Notes: generated from the letters alone by a model not told the origin. A stretch of 64,000 bases of DNA from Hephaestia caeni (GCF_003550065.1 NZ_QXDC01000002.1:186001-250000); one strand, 5' to 3'. Numbered from the stretch's first letter, positions 8,582 to 19,103 are shown. Made by a program: numbers and translations.

Positions 8582-8680
8582 GCCCGTCGTCTAGCGCGGT
8601 TTGGCTAAGCCTCGCTTAATGCGCATCGCCGGCTTTGTGTCGCCTTGCTCGCGTGCGTCACTCCGCCTAGATCGCACATC

Positions 8681-11347
8681 ATGACCTCTACCAACGACAT
8701 CCGCCGCTCGTTCCTCGATTATTTCGCAGGCACTGGCCACACCAAGGTGCCGTCTGCGCCGCTCGTGCCGCAGAACGATCCGACCCTGATGTTCGTCAAT
8801 GCCGGCATGGTGCCGTTCAAGAACGTCTTCACCGGGCTTGAGACGCGTCGTTATTCGACCGCTACCTCGGCGCAGAAATGCGTGCGCGCGGGCGGCAAGC
8901 ACAACGATCTCGACAATGTCGGCTATACCGCGCGCCACCACACCTTCTTCGAGATGATGGGGAATTTCTCGTTCGGCGATTATTTCAAGGATCAGGCGAT
9001 CACCCACGCGTGGACGCTGCTGACCAAGGAATGGGGCCTGCCCGCCGAAAAGTTGACCGCGACCGTCTATCACACCGACGACGAGGCGTTCGATCTCTGG
9101 AAGAAGATTTCGGGACTCCCCGAAAGTCGCATCATCCGCATCGCGACCAAGGATAATTTCTGGGCGATGGGCGAGGATGGGCCGTGCGGTCCGTGCTCGG
9201 AAGTCTTCTACGATCATGGCGACCATATTCCCGGCGGCCCTCCCGGAAGCCCGGACGAGGATGGCGATCGCTTTGTCGAGATCTGGAACCTCGTCTTCAT
9301 GCAGTACGAGCAGGAAGCGGGCGAGATCACCGGCAATTTGCCCAAGCCCTCGATCGATACCGGCATGGGGCTCGAGCGTGTCGCCGCGGTGATGCAGGGC
9401 GTGCACGACAATTACGATACCGACACGTTCAAGGCGCTGATCGCCGAATCGGGTGCGCTCACCCACACCGCGACCGCCGGCGCAAACCAGGCGAGCCACC
9501 GCGTGATCGCCGATCACCTGCGTTGCTCGGGCTTCCTGGTGGCGGACGGCGTGCTGCCGGCGAACGAGGGCCGGGGTTATGTGCTCCGTCGCATCATGCG
9601 CCGCGCGATGCGCCATGCCCATCTTCTGGGCGCCAAGGAGCCGTTGATGTACCGGCTGGTGCCGGCGCTGGTCGCCGAAATGGGGGTGGCCTATCCCGAA
9701 TTGATCCGCGCCCAGCCGCTGATCGAGGCGACGCTGCAACAGGAGGAAACGCGCTTCCGCCAGACGCTCGACAAGGGGTTGAAGCTGCTCGACGAAGCGA
9801 CGGCCGGGATGAAACCCGGCGAGACGTTGCCCGGCGAAACCGCGTTCAAACTCTACGATACCTATGGCTTTCCCTACGATCTGACCGAGGATGCGTTGCG
9901 TGCGCATTCGTTTCAGGTCGATCGCGAAGGTTTCGAGGCGGCGATGGCCGAGCAGCGTCGCGCGGCGCGGGCGGCATGGAAGGGATCCGGCGACAAGGCA
10001 TCGGACGAGTTGTGGTTCGATCTCGTCGAGGAAAAGGGCGGCACCGAATTCGTCGGTTATACGTCCGAACAGGGTGAGGGTGAGATCATCGCGATCGTCA
10101 GAGACGGCGCGCGCGTTGATCGCGCTGCCGTGGGCGACACGGTCGATATCGTCACCAACCAGACGCCCTTTTACGGCGAAAGCGGCGGCCAGGTGGGTGA
10201 CGCTGGCATCTTTAGTAACGACGACGGATTGCGAGCCGTTGTTACCGATACGAAGAAGTATCTAGGCCGGGTCTGGGCGCATCGCGCGACGATCGAGGCG
10301 GGCGCCGTCGGGGTTGGTGATCCGATACGGATGGAGGTCGATCCCATCCGCCGCGCCGCGATCCGCGCCAACCATTCGGCGACGCACCTGCTTCATGCGG
10401 CGCTGCGTGCCCATCTGGGCACCCATGTCGCGCAGAAGGGCAGTCTCGTCGCGCCCGATCGGCTGCGGTTCGATTTTTCGCAGCCCACCGCGGTCGAGGC
10501 GGCGGCGCTGGCTGAGATCGAAAGCGACGTCAACGCCTATATCCGCCAGAACGACGCCGTTGAGACGCGGCTGATGACCCCCGACGAGGCGATCGCCGAA
10601 GGCGCGATGGCGCTGTTCGGCGAGAAATATGGCGATGAGGTGCGCGTCGTTTCGATGGGGCGCACCGGCGGCGATAACGCACCGATCTACAGCCTCGAAT
10701 TGTGCGGCGGCACGCATGTCGCCTCGACGGGCGATATCGGCCTGTTCAAGGTGGTGAACGAAGGCGCGGTGTCGTCGGGCGTCCGCCGGATCGAAGCGTT
10801 GACCGGGGACGCCGCGCGGCGCTGGTTCGAGGCGCGCGACGAGAAATTGCGCGAGACCGCGGCGGTTCTCAAAGCCGCGCCCGATGAGGTGCCCGCGCGT
10901 GTCGCGGCGCTGGTCGAGGAGCGCAAGCGGCTGGAGCGCGAGCTTGCCGAGGCGAAGAAGGCGCTCGCGCTCGGCGGCGGCGCGAGCCAGGCCGCCGGCC
11001 CCGAGCAGGTCGGCGGCGTGGGTTTTCTGGCGCAGGTGGTCGAAGGGCTCGACCCCAAGGGGCTGCGCGGTGCGGTCGACGAGATGAAGGCCCGCGTCGG
11101 GTCTGGGGTCGCGATGCTGGTCGCGGTCAACGACGGGCGTGCTTCGGTCGCGGTTGGGGTCACCGACGATGTCGTGGCGACGGCAAATGCGGTCGCACTG
11201 GTCCAGAGCGCGGTGGCGGCGCTGGGCGGCAAGGGCGGCGGCGGGCGGCCTGATATGGCGCAAGGCGGCGGCCCCGATGGCGCCAGGGCGGACGATGCGG
11301 TCGCGGCGGTGCGGGCGGTGCTGGAGCAGAACGCGCTGGCGGCGTGA
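8681..11347 (+). CDS. alaS: Alanine--tRNA ligase
   Basis: AlaRS charges tRNA-Ala in the cytoplasm. The 888 residues have the full class II layout. The catalytic domain opens with [15 protein letters not shown]; the editing domain has the zinc-binding [11 protein letters not shown] and CGGTH motifs; and a C-Ala domain ends the protein, with a coiled coil ([19 protein letters not shown]) and a glycine-rich [16 protein letters not shown] segment. I chose the start at 8681 rather than 8645 because the family begins at this Met. In many alphaproteobacteria recA and alaS are neighbours; here four coding regions lie between them. Confidence 0.98.
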   Translation: MTSTNDIRRSFLDYFAGTGHTKVPSAPLVPQNDPTLMFVNAGMVPFKNVFTGLETRRYSTATSAQKCVRAGGKHNDLDNVGYTARHHTFFEMMGNFSFGDYFKDQAITHAWTLLTKEWGLPAEKLTATVYHTDDEAFDLWKKISGLPESRIIRIATKDNFWAMGEDGPCGPCSEVFYDHGDHIPGGPPGSPDEDGDRFVEIWNLVFMQYEQEAGEITGNLPKPSIDTGMGLERVAAVMQGVHDNYDTDTFKALIAESGALTHTATAGANQASHRVIADHLRCSGFLVADGVLPANEGRGYVLRRIMRRAMRHAHLLGAKEPLMYRLVPALVAEMGVAYPELIRAQPLIEATLQQEETRFRQTLDKGLKLLDEATAGMKPGETLPGETAFKLYDTYGFPYDLTEDALRAHSFQVDREGFEAAMAEQRRAARAAWKGSGDKASDELWFDLVEEKGGTEFVGYTSEQGEGEIIAIVRDGARVDRAAVGDTVDIVTNQTPFYGESGGQVGDAGIFSNDDGLRAVVTDTKKYLGRVWAHRATIEAGAVGVGDPIRMEVDPIRRAAIRANHSATHLLHAALRAHLGTHVAQKGSLVAPDRLRFDFSQPTAVEAAALAEIESDVNAYIRQNDAVETRLMTPDEAIAEGAMALFGEKYGDEVRVVSMGRTGGDNAPIYSLELCGGTHVASTGDIGLFKVVNEGAVSSGVRRIEALTGDAARRWFEARDEKLRETAAVLKAAPDEVPARVAALVEERKRLERELAEAKKALALGGGASQAAGPEQVGGVGFLAQVVEGLDPKGLRGAVDEMKARVGSGVAMLVAVNDGRASVAVGVTDDVVATANAVALVQSAVAALGGKGGGGRPDMAQGGGPDGARADDAVAAVRAVLEQNALAA

Positions 11348-11401
11348 TGCGCCCCCGGCGGAAGGTCAGGCGAAGGTGAGCCCAACGATGGGCGGTTTGC
11401 G

Positions 11402-12868
11402 CTACTTCGCCGCCGCCTCCACTGCCGGCCCGGTCCAGCCGCCCGCCGTCGCGACATAGAGCCGTGCAACGTTCAAATATTGGCGTGCCTGCGCATCCAC
11501 CATCGCCGAGCGTGCGCGCTGATAGAGCCGCTCACTTTCGAGGATCTGGAGAACGCCGGAATTGCCGACCTCGAAGCTGCGGCGGGAGAGGTGCAGCGAC
11601 CGCTCTGCGACGTCGATCGATTCGCGCTGGTTGGCGACCGAGCGGGCGTCGCTGTCGAGCGCCTGGAGTAGATCCGCGACTTGCCCGAACGCCTCGAGGA
11701 CCGTCTGCTGATATTGCGCCTGTGCCGCCTCGGCCGCGCTGATCGCGGCGCGCTTCTCGGCGTTCAGCGTGCCGCCGTGGAAGATCGGTGCGGTCAGCCC
11801 GGCGAAGATGTCGAACCCGCGAAACGCGCTGCTGAAGACGTCGCCCAACTTCGGTGAACCCTGGGTCACCGTCGCGCCGAGCGTGATGTCGGGATAGAGC
11901 CTGGCGGTCGCGACGCCGATTGCCGCGGTCGCAGCGTGCAATTCGGCCTCGGCCTGAAGGATATCGGGGCGCTTGTGCACCAGTTCGGACGGCAACGTCA
12001 CGGGCACGTCGCCGGGAAGCGTGAAATCGGCGAGGTTGAACTCGGTCGGCCCCAGCTCGGCCGGCGTCACCCCGATCAGGATCGCGAGCAGGTGACGCGC
12101 CTCGGCAAGCTCTTGACCAAGCTGTGGAATTTCGCCGCGATCGGCCTCGTACTGGCTCTGTGCGTTGAGCACTTCGACCAATGTGCCTTCGCCCGCCTTG
12201 CGGCGTTTTTCGGTGAGATCGACGTTGCGCTGGTCTTCCTTGAGCAGTGCATCGGCGGTGTCGATCCTGTCGCGGATCGCCGCGATCGTCAGCACCTGGT
12301 TGACGACGCGGCCGGCGATCGAGAGGTGCGCCGCCTCGGTCTGGCGGCGCTGCGCCTCGGCCTTCGCGGCGGCCTGTTCGACCGCACGCTTCTTGCCGCC
12401 GAACAGGTCGAGATCGTACGATACGCCGCCGCCCACCGAATAGAGGTTGAATTCGGGGTTGCCGGTATCGGATTCGAAACCGAACGCGGCGAGATTGGGT
12501 TGCTGGCGCTCGATTCGGGCATTGGCATCAACCTGCGGCAGCCGCTTGCCCGCCGCCGCGTTCACTTCCTCGATCGAGGCCCGCAGCGTCGCGTTGCTCG
12601 CGGCGAGGCTGTAATTGTTGGCGATCGCGCGCGCCACCAGCGCGTCGAGATCGGCCGAGCCGAACGCGGTCCACCAGCGGACCGCCGGGCCTTGGCCCGT
12701 CTGGGCGACGGGGCCGGGGGCCGGCGTGCCGGCGGGATCGGAAGGCGAGCGATAGGCGGTCGCCGAGGGCGCGTCGGGGCGCTCGAAATCGGGGCCGGAG
12801 ACGCAGCCGGCGAGGATCGAGCCCGCGGCGAGCGCGGTGAGGAGAGGGCGAAACGAAGGGCGGGTCAT
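11402..12868 (-). CDS. Outer membrane efflux lipoprotein (TolC/NodT family)
   Basis: This 488-residue protein is an outer membrane factor of the NodT/OprM lipoprotein type. The N-terminus has a lipobox (ALAAGSILAGC), so the mature protein is acylated at Cys. The two OEP repeats are visible as paired long helical stretches: VARAIANNYSLAASNATLRASIEEV early, and RPDILQAEAELHAATAAIGVATARLYP at mid-protein. It is the last gene of the emrA-emrB-outer membrane factor operon, 4 bp after emrB, and should complete a tripartite drug efflux pump spanning both membranes. Confidence 0.93.
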   Translation of the reverse strand: MTRPSFRPLLTALAAGSILAGCVSGPDFERPDAPSATAYRSPSDPAGTPAPGPVAQTGQGPAVRWWTAFGSADLDALVARAIANNYSLAASNATLRASIEEVNAAAGKRLPQVDANARIERQQPNLAAFGFESDTGNPEFNLYSVGGGVSYDLDLFGGKKRAVEQAAAKAEAQRRQTEAAHLSIAGRVVNQVLTIAAIRDRIDTADALLKEDQRNVDLTEKRRKAGEGTLVEVLNAQSQYEADRGEIPQLGQELAEARHLLAILIGVTPAELGPTEFNLADFTLPGDVPVTLPSELVHKRPDILQAEAELHAATAAIGVATARLYPDITLGATVTQGSPKLGDVFSSAFRGFDIFAGLTAPIFHGGTLNAEKRAAISAAEAAQAQYQQTVLEAFGQVADLLQALDSDARSVANQRESIDVAERSLHLSRRSFEVGNSGVLQILESERLYQRARSAMVDAQARQYLNVARLYVATAGGWTGPAVEAAAK

Positions 12869-12872
12869 CGGA

Positions 12873-14399
12873 TCAGTCCATGTGCATCACGGGTTGCTCG
12901 CCGGCCTGTTTGCGCGGCGGCCGCATCAGGAGAATGAGCGGGGAAATCAATATGATGACGACGAACAGCGCGTAGAAGGCATCGATATACGAGACCATGC
13001 TCGCCTGCCGCGTGATCTCGTCGTTGATCTTGAGCAGGCCTTCGAGCGAGGAGAAATCGAGCCCCGGCATCGCCTTTGCGACGTTGGGATTGTCGGGCCG
13101 CACGGTCTCGACCAGCCGCGAATGCACGGTGGCGGCGTTGCGGATCGTCATCGCCTGCAACACCGAAATGCCGATCGACGACCCGATATTGCGGATCAGC
13201 GTGAACATCGCGGTGCCTTCGTTGCGATATTTGGGCGCCAGGGTCGCGAAGGCGATCGTCGACAGGGGCACGAAGATGAGGCCGGTGCCCAGCCCCTGGA
13301 TGAAGCCCGAATGCACGACGAGGCTTTCGTCCATGTCGAGCGAAAAGCCCGCCATCATGTACGTCGACCAGGCGACGAGCACCATGCCGGCCCCGATCAG
13401 GATACGGGCGTCGACCCGCTTGATGAGTTGGCCGACGAGGATCATCGAGATCATCGTCCCCATGCCGCGCGGCGCGGTGACGAGGCCGGTCAGCATCACC
13501 GGATAGCCCATCAGCTCCTCTAGCATCGGCGGCAGCAGCGCGAGCACCGCGAAGATCAGCACGCCGAGAAAGAAGCCGAAGAGCGAACCGAACAGAAAAT
13601 TCCTGTCCTTGAACAGCGCGAGATCGATGAAGGGGTTCTTCGCGGTCAGCGTGTGGACGACGAACAGGTAGAAAAAGAGCACCGAGAGCGCGCATTCGAC
13701 CACGATTTCGGTCGATGAGAACCAGTCGAGTTGCTGCCCGCGATCGAGCATCAACTGCAACGATCCGATGCCCAGCGCGAGCATCGCGAAGCCGAACGCG
13801 TCGAGCCTGATGCGGGTGGCGTTCTTGGTCTCACCCAGAAACAGCGTCAGCCCGAAAAAGGCGAGCACGCCCACGGGCAGGTTGATGTAGAACACCCAGC
13901 GCCAGGTGAAATTGTCGGTCAACCAGCCGCCGAGCGCGGGGCCGATGATCGGCCCGAGGATCGCGCCCATGCCCCAGATCGCCATCGCCGGGCCGTGGCG
14001 TTCGGGCGGATTGATGTCGAGCAGGATCGCCTGGCTCATCGGCACGAGCGCCGCGCCGAAAATGCCCTGGAGCAGCCGGAAACCCACGAGTTCGCTCAGG
14101 TTGGTGGCGATGCCACACAGCCCCGATGCGATCGTGAAGCCGATGATCGAGATCTGCATCAGCCGCTTGCGCCCGAACCGGCCGGCGAGCCAGCCGGTGA
14201 GCGGCGTCATGATCGCGGCGGCGACGATGTACGAGGTCAGCACCCAGGTGATCTGATCGGGCGAGGCCGACACGCTGCCGCGCATGTGCGGCAACGCGAC
14301 GTTGGCGATGGTCGAATCGAGCGAGTTCATCACCGTCGCCGCCATCACCGAGGCGGTGATGAACCGCCGCGTGGTGTTGTCGGGATAGGCGTCGGTCAT
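12873..14399 (-). CDS. emrB: DHA2 family multidrug MFS transporter (EmrB-like)
   Basis: This 508-residue inner membrane transporter has the 14-segment DHA2 pattern. The typical first helix is MNSLDSTIANVALPHMRGS; motif A is GWLAGRFGRKRLMQIS and the antiporter motif C is IWGMGAILGPIIGPALGGWL. The proton-driven pump exports hydrophobic drugs through the adaptor and outer membrane factor encoded on either side. Its start overlaps the stop of emrA by ATGA, and the outer membrane gene follows 4 bp after its stop, so the three are one operon. Confidence 0.94.
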   Translation of the reverse strand: MTDAYPDNTTRRFITASVMAATVMNSLDSTIANVALPHMRGSVSASPDQITWVLTSYIVAAAIMTPLTGWLAGRFGRKRLMQISIIGFTIASGLCGIATNLSELVGFRLLQGIFGAALVPMSQAILLDINPPERHGPAMAIWGMGAILGPIIGPALGGWLTDNFTWRWVFYINLPVGVLAFFGLTLFLGETKNATRIRLDAFGFAMLALGIGSLQLMLDRGQQLDWFSSTEIVVECALSVLFFYLFVVHTLTAKNPFIDLALFKDRNFLFGSLFGFFLGVLIFAVLALLPPMLEELMGYPVMLTGLVTAPRGMGTMISMILVGQLIKRVDARILIGAGMVLVAWSTYMMAGFSLDMDESLVVHSGFIQGLGTGLIFVPLSTIAFATLAPKYRNEGTAMFTLIRNIGSSIGISVLQAMTIRNAATVHSRLVETVRPDNPNVAKAMPGLDFSSLEGLLKINDEITRQASMVSYIDAFYALFVVIILISPLILLMRPPRKQAGEQPVMHMD

Positions 14400-15568
14400 C
14401 GTGCGGGTGTCGTCGGCGCCTTGTCGGGGCCGAACAGGCGCCGTTGATGGCCGGTGTCGACCGTCGCTTCCACCGACAGGCCGGCATGAAGCGGTATGTC
14501 AGCAGGCGGATCGTCGATCGTGATCTCGACCGCGAGCCGCTGGACGACCTTGACCCAGTTACCGGTCGCATTTTCCGCCGGGAGCACCGAGAAGCTGTTG
14601 CCGGTGCCGGGGCTGAAGCTCGAAAGGTGCCCCTTGAGGTCGAGATCGGGAAAGGCGTCGATCGCGATCGTCGCGGGCTGGCCCAGGCGCATGTAGCGCA
14701 ACTGGTTCTCCTTGAAGTTCGCCTCGACCCAGATGCGGTTGCCGACCAGCGTGAACACGGGTTTGCCCGCGGTCACGTAATCGCCGGTCTGCAACTGATC
14801 GACCTTGGCGACGATCCCGTCCTGCGCCGCGCGCACCACGGTGTAGCCGAGGTTGAGGCGCGCGCGTTCGAGCGCCGCTTGTGCTTGGGCGAATGCGGGC
14901 TGGCGATCGATGGGTGCATCGACGCTGCCCGTCAGTTGCGCCGCCACGCTCTGATTCGCCTGGCGGGTGTTGAGAATCGCGCTGCGGGCGTTCTGCGCCG
15001 CGAGCACGGCCTGATCGTACTGGTTCTGCGACGAAATCCCCTCGGCCAGCAATTCCTTCTGGCGCGCGGCCTCGCGCTCGGCATAGCGCAGCTTGTCCTC
15101 AGCGGCGGTCAGTTCGGCCTGGCCCTGCCGGTAATTGGCGCGCAGCGAGGCGACGCCCGTGCGCGCGCCGGCGACCGCGGCTTCGGCCTCGTCGACAGCG
15201 GCCTGATACGGCGCCGGATCGATCCGGAACAGCACGTCGCCCTTCTTCACCCGCTGGTTGTTGCGCACCTCAACCGCGATCACGCGGCCGGGAATATTGG
15301 GGCTCACCGATATCTGGCCCGATTGCAGATAGGCGTTGTCGGTCGTCTCGTACCGGCCGCCATGCAGATAGAAGGCAAGCCCGCCGAGCAACAGCACGAG
15401 CGGCCCGAGCAGCAGCAGCGCGGTGCGCAGGCGGCGGCGCGGCGCGCGATCGGGTTCGGCGTCCCCGGCTTCGTCGCCGACGATGAATTCGTCGCCGACG
15501 ACATCGTGCCCCTCGATCTGAGGATCATCCGTGCCGGGACGGGAGGGCTGGTCGAACGAATGCGACAT
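14396..15568 (-). CDS. emrA: HlyD family efflux adaptor (EmrA-like)
   Basis: This 390-residue periplasmic adaptor links EmrB to the outer membrane factor. It has a cytoplasmic tail of about 48 residues, one membrane anchor (LRTALLLLGPLVLLLGGLAF), a lipoyl/beta-barrel half beginning YETTDNAYLQSGQISVSPNI, a coiled-coil hairpin around residues 110-220, and the second half ending in ITIDDPPADIPLHAGLSVE. The open frame runs much further upstream, but that part is antisense to the LysR gene. I take the ATG at 15568, while a GTG nine bases earlier is possible. It is the first gene of the operon and is divergent from a LysR regulator. Confidence 0.92.
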   Translation of the reverse strand: MSHSFDQPSRPGTDDPQIEGHDVVGDEFIVGDEAGDAEPDRAPRRRLRTALLLLGPLVLLLGGLAFYLHGGRYETTDNAYLQSGQISVSPNIPGRVIAVEVRNNQRVKKGDVLFRIDPAPYQAAVDEAEAAVAGARTGVASLRANYRQGQAELTAAEDKLRYAEREAARQKELLAEGISSQNQYDQAVLAAQNARSAILNTRQANQSVAAQLTGSVDAPIDRQPAFAQAQAALERARLNLGYTVVRAAQDGIVAKVDQLQTGDYVTAGKPVFTLVGNRIWVEANFKENQLRYMRLGQPATIAIDAFPDLDLKGHLSSFSPGTGNSFSVLPAENATGNWVKVVQRLAVEITIDDPPADIPLHAGLSVEATVDTGHQRRLFGPDKAPTTPAR

Positions 15569-15646
15569 CTCTGTCACGACAATTCCCTGTTGAGGCTTTG
15601 CGAAGGGCGGTTGGGCTGCGCTACGATACGCGGAGGAACCCATGTA

Positions 15647-15657
15647 GTGCACTGCAC
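15647..15657. promoter_or_regulatory. Palindrome in the emrA-lysR intergenic region, candidate operator
   Basis: The 11-bp perfect palindrome GTGCA-C-TGCAC lies in the 135-bp gap between the divergent emrA and LysR genes. LysR-type regulators usually bind such interrupted dyads in divergent promoters. Assignment to this regulator is inference from position. Confidence 0.4.
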
Positions 15658-15703
15658 AATTGGCGCTAATGATTATTCGTCCCATGAAATATGAAGGCGC
15701 TGC

Positions 15704-16633
15704 ATGAGCGAAATCGATCTGAACCTGCTTCGCGTCTTCGATACGCTGTTCGAACTCGGCAACGTGACCAAGGCGGGGGCGCGGCTGGGGCTGACCCAAT
15801 CCGCCGTCAGCCATGCGCTCGGCCGGTTGCGGCAATCGGTGGGCGACCCGTTGTTCGTGCGCGCGCCGGGCGGGTTGCAGCCGACCGCGCGGGCGATCGA
15901 AATCGCGCCCGGCGTTCGGGTGGGGCTGGCGCAGTTGCGCACCGCGCTGTCGCCGAGCGCGTTCGATCCGGGAACCGCCGACCGCCGCTTCACGATCGCG
16001 GCGGGATCCTATTTCTGTACCTTGTTCATCCCGGCCCTGCTTGCCCGCGCACGGCAGACCGCACCCAATGTGTCGTTTCGGATCCAGCCGCTCGGGGGCG
16101 ATCTTCTCGTCGATCTGGATGAGGGGGCGATCGACCTTGCCCTGGGTGCGTTCACCAAGATTCCCAGGCGCTTGCGGCTGGAGGCGCTGTTTCAGGAAGA
16201 ACTCGTGTGGATCGCCGCGGCCGGGAACCCGCTGGCCGGTCGCCGGCTGAGCCACACCGACCTCACCGGGCAGCCGCGCGTGCTGATCGCGGCCGGCAAG
16301 TCGTTCGAGGCGTTGCGGCTGCTCACCTCCGAAGGCGGCCTCGAACGCAGGACGATCGTCGATACGCACGATCCGACCAACGGGACGACGGACGAGCCGC
16401 CGGCGTCGGTCTACGACGCGATGACGGCGCTCGCGGTCGTCGGATGCACCGATTGCATCGCGCTGGTGCCGAAACGCTTCGCGCAGCAGGACGGCGAACG
16501 GCACGGCGTCGTCATCCTCGACGCTCCCGACAGCGGCGACGGAATCGGGCTGACGACGCTGTGGCACAGCAAGTTCGAGGAGGACGCCGGCGTGCGCTGG
16601 CTCCGCGAGACGATTTCAGCGCTGGTGAAATAG
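15704..16633 (+). CDS. LysR family transcriptional regulator
   Basis: This 309-residue protein has a LysR winged helix at residues 1-65 (IDLNLLRVFDTLFELGNVTK, then the recognition helix LTQSAVSHALGRLRQSVGDP and LFVRAPGGLQPTARA) and a PBP2-like effector domain. It is transcribed away from the emrAB-outer membrane factor operon, so it is probably its regulator, responding to an exported compound. The closest style is the NahR/LinR-like group that begins DLNLLRVFD. The effector is unknown. Confidence 0.92.
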   Translation: MSEIDLNLLRVFDTLFELGNVTKAGARLGLTQSAVSHALGRLRQSVGDPLFVRAPGGLQPTARAIEIAPGVRVGLAQLRTALSPSAFDPGTADRRFTIAAGSYFCTLFIPALLARARQTAPNVSFRIQPLGGDLLVDLDEGAIDLALGAFTKIPRRLRLEALFQEELVWIAAAGNPLAGRRLSHTDLTGQPRVLIAAGKSFEALRLLTSEGGLERRTIVDTHDPTNGTTDEPPASVYDAMTALAVVGCTDCIALVPKRFAQQDGERHGVVILDAPDSGDGIGLTTLWHSKFEEDAGVRWLRETISALVK

Positions 16634-16637
16634 CACG

Positions 16638-16862
16638 TCAGCGCGGGATTATGGCGTCGACCTTCGCCATCGAGGCCGACAGCGGCCGCGTTGCGCGTTC
16701 GAGCAGCCCTGCGACCTGTCGCGCGGCGCGATCGAGCGCGACTTCATCGGTGATCGTGGCGTGTGCGATCCGCGGTGCGGGGTCGGCATAAGCGACGATC
16801 ATGCCCGCGGTGATCGCGAGCAGGGCCGCCCGCCAGATGATGCCCGGTTTCCGATCGCGCAT
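16638..16862 (-). CDS. Small secreted or membrane-anchored hypothetical protein
   Basis: This 74-residue protein is unrecognised. It has a basic N-terminus and one hydrophobic segment (IIWRAALLAITAGMIVAYA), then a short polar region with two amphipathic helices (EVALDRAARQVAGLLERA). The start at 16862 (MRDRKPGII) places the hydrophobic stretch as a signal anchor. The longer open frame to 16961 overlaps the start region of the opposite gene and is less likely. It ends 4 bp after the convergent LysR gene. Confidence 0.5.
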   Translation of the reverse strand: MRDRKPGIIWRAALLAITAGMIVAYADPAPRIAHATITDEVALDRAARQVAGLLERATRPLSASMAKVDAIIPR

Positions 16863-16960
16863 GGTCGTATCCCGCTTTCCGGTCGACGCTGGAGAAAACA
16901 CGAACGGGCTTGCCGGGCGATGAACGGGCGCCGCCCGCGATCTTGTGTTAAACCGTGGCA

Positions 16961-17701
16961 ATGCCCGATGCCTTCATTCCCTATGCACCGCTCGACGTGC
17001 CCAAGCCCGTTGCAGAGAGGGTCTGGATTGTCGACGGCCCCGAAATCCGGATGGAGTTTGCCGGGTTCGGGATGCCGTTTCCGACGCGGATGACGATCAT
17101 CCGCCTTGCCGATGGCGGCTTGTGGATACATTCGCCCACCACCGACGACGAGCGGGTCTTTGCCGCGGTCGCGGCGCTCGGCCCGGTGCGGCACCTGATC
17201 GCACCCAACACGATCCATTATTGGTGGGTGCCCGATTGGCATCGCCGCTTTCCCGGCGCCACGGTGCACCTGGCGCCGGGGGTAAACGAGCGGTCTCGAC
17301 GGCCGCTGCCGCCGCACCGGGTGCTTGGTGATAGGGCGCCTGAGGAATGGGCCGACGAGATCGATCAGGTGCTGGTGCCCGGCGGCCTCATGAGCGAGGT
17401 CGATTTCTTCCACCGCGCGAGTCGCACGCTCGTCCTGACCGACCTGATCGAGAATATCGAGCCGCGGCGGGTCAAGAATATGCTCTACCGCTGGCTGATC
17501 CGGTTGGGTGGGGCGGCCGATCCCGACGGCAAGGCGCCGCGTGACATGCAATGGAGCTTCCGCAAGCACCGCGCCGAGGTGCGCCGCGCGGTCGAGGCGA
17601 TGATCGGCTGGGCGCCCGAGCGGATCCTGCTCGCGCACGGCCGCTGGTATGCGGAAAACGGCACCGCCGAACTGCACCGGGCGTTTCGCTGGGTCTTGTA
17701 G
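16961..17701 (+). CDS. DUF4336 domain-containing protein
   Basis: This 246-residue protein matches DUF4336 as I know it: a beta-rich N-terminal half with MTIIRLADGGLWIHSPTT, LGPVRHLIAPNTIHYWWVP and HLAPGV, and a metallo-beta-lactamase-like pattern in which DLIEN and LLAHGRWY replace the usual metal ligands. The MBL-type HxHxDH motif is absent, so catalysis is doubtful and the function is unknown. A GTG at 16955 is an alternative start. The gene stands alone between a small gene and an MFS transporter. Confidence 0.75.
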   Translation: MPDAFIPYAPLDVPKPVAERVWIVDGPEIRMEFAGFGMPFPTRMTIIRLADGGLWIHSPTTDDERVFAAVAALGPVRHLIAPNTIHYWWVPDWHRRFPGATVHLAPGVNERSRRPLPPHRVLGDRAPEEWADEIDQVLVPGGLMSEVDFFHRASRTLVLTDLIENIEPRRVKNMLYRWLIRLGGAADPDGKAPRDMQWSFRKHRAEVRRAVEAMIGWAPERILLAHGRWYAENGTAELHRAFRWVL

Positions 17702-17828
17702 CCGGCGATCGTTCCCGGTCGGCATCGGGAACGCTTTTCTGGCGGGTTGATGCGTGAACGGTTGTGCCGCGGCTGCAATCAGGGCAGCAGGCGACTTTCA
17801 CCGGTTCGAAGCGCGATGGGGAAATTAC

Positions 17829-19103
17829 ATGGCGGCACGCGGCGGCGCATCGCATCGGCGTATCCTGTTCGCGAGCCTGGTCGGCACCGCGGTCGAATTC
17901 TACGATTTCTATATCTATGCCACCGCCGCGGCGCTGGTGTTCGGGCCGCTGTTCTTTCCCTCCGAATCGGCGTCGGCGCAATTGATGCTCGCCTATGCGA
18001 GCTTCGGGCTGGCGTTCGTGGCGCGGCCGGTGGGGGCGGTGCTGTTCGGGCATTTCGGCGATCGGATCGGGCGCAAATCGACGCTCGTCGCCAGTCTCGT
18101 CCTGATGGGCTGCTCGACCGTCGCGATCGCCTTCCTGCCGACCTATGCGCAGGCGGGCTGGATCGCGCCGCTGCTCTTGTGCGTGCTCCGGCTCGGGCAG
18201 GGGCTCGGGCTGGGCGGCGAGTGGGGCGGGGCGTCGCTGCTCGCGGTCGAGAACGCGCCCGAGGGGTGGCGGAACCGCTATGGCATGTTCCCGCCGATGG
18301 GGGCGCCGGTGGGGTTCATCGCCGCCAACGGGTTCTTCCTGCTGCTCGGCCTGTTCCTGACCGACGATCAGTTCCGCGACTGGGGCTGGAGGCTGCCGTT
18401 CCTGGCGAGCGCGGTGCTCGTCGCGCTCGGGCTGTGGGTCCGGCTCAAACTGACGGAGACGCCGGAGTTTCTGGAGGCTGCTCAGGCCGAGGCGCTGCCC
18501 AAGGTGCCGATCGCGACGCTGTTGCGCGATCATTTTCGTGAGACGCTGGCGGCGACGGTTTCGGTCGTCGCCTGTTTCGCGATCTTCTACCTCGCGACCG
18601 CCTTCGCGATGGGATACGAAACCACGGTGCTCGGCCACAGCCGCGAGGCGTTTCTCGCGATCGAACTCGTGGCGATCCTGTTCCTCGCGGCGGGCATCGT
18701 CGTCGCGTCGGTGCTCGCGGACCGCACCGGGGCGGGGAGAATGCTCGCCTGGGGCTTCGCGGGCACGATCGCGGTCGGATTTCTGCTCGGCCCGATGCTG
18801 GGCGCTCCGTCGTTGTTCGTCGTCTGGCTATGGCTCGCGCTGGCGCTGTTCGTGATGGGTTTCGCCTACGGCCCGCTCGGCGGCTGGCTGCCGAGCCTGT
18901 TTCCGCCGGGCGTGCGCTATACCGGCACCTCGATGTCGTTCAATCTGGGCGGTATCGTCGGCGGCGGGCTCGCGCCGATGATCGCCCAGGCGCTCGCCGA
19001 CCACGGCGGACTCGGCCATGTCGGCTTGTATCTCGTCGCGGCCGGCGCACTCAGCTTGCTGAGCCTCGCTATCCTGCCACGAGAACGGAACAATCAGCCG
19101 TAA
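17829..19103 (+). CDS. MFS transporter, metabolite:H+ symporter (MHS) type
   Basis: This 424-residue inner membrane protein has 12 predicted segments. It begins with the MHS signature (ILFASLVGTAVEFYDFYIYA), has motif A GHFGDRIGRKSTLVAS, and a second conserved stretch LRLGQGLGLGGEWGGASLLA typical of the ShiA/ProP/YdfJ group. Substrates of this group are organic acids, shikimate or osmolytes; the one here cannot be told. The frame is open from 17754, but the Met at 17829 begins the conserved region and is preceded by GGGGAA. An imperfect hairpin terminator follows the gene. Confidence 0.92.
   Translation: MAARGGASHRRILFASLVGTAVEFYDFYIYATAAALVFGPLFFPSESASAQLMLAYASFGLAFVARPVGAVLFGHFGDRIGRKSTLVASLVLMGCSTVAIAFLPTYAQAGWIAPLLLCVLRLGQGLGLGGEWGGASLLAVENAPEGWRNRYGMFPPMGAPVGFIAANGFFLLLGLFLTDDQFRDWGWRLPFLASAVLVALGLWVRLKLTETPEFLEAAQAEALPKVPIATLLRDHFRETLAATVSVVACFAIFYLATAFAMGYETTVLGHSREAFLAIELVAILFLAAGIVVASVLADRTGAGRMLAWGFAGTIAVGFLLGPMLGAPSLFVVWLWLALALFVMGFAYGPLGGWLPSLFPPGVRYTGTSMSFNLGGIVGGGLAPMIAQALADHGGLGHVGLYLVAAGALSLLSLAILPRERNNQP

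Noticed and set aside
15569-16567. N-terminal extension of the EmrA frame
   Set aside because: It is antisense to the LysR gene and has no adaptor-like sequence.
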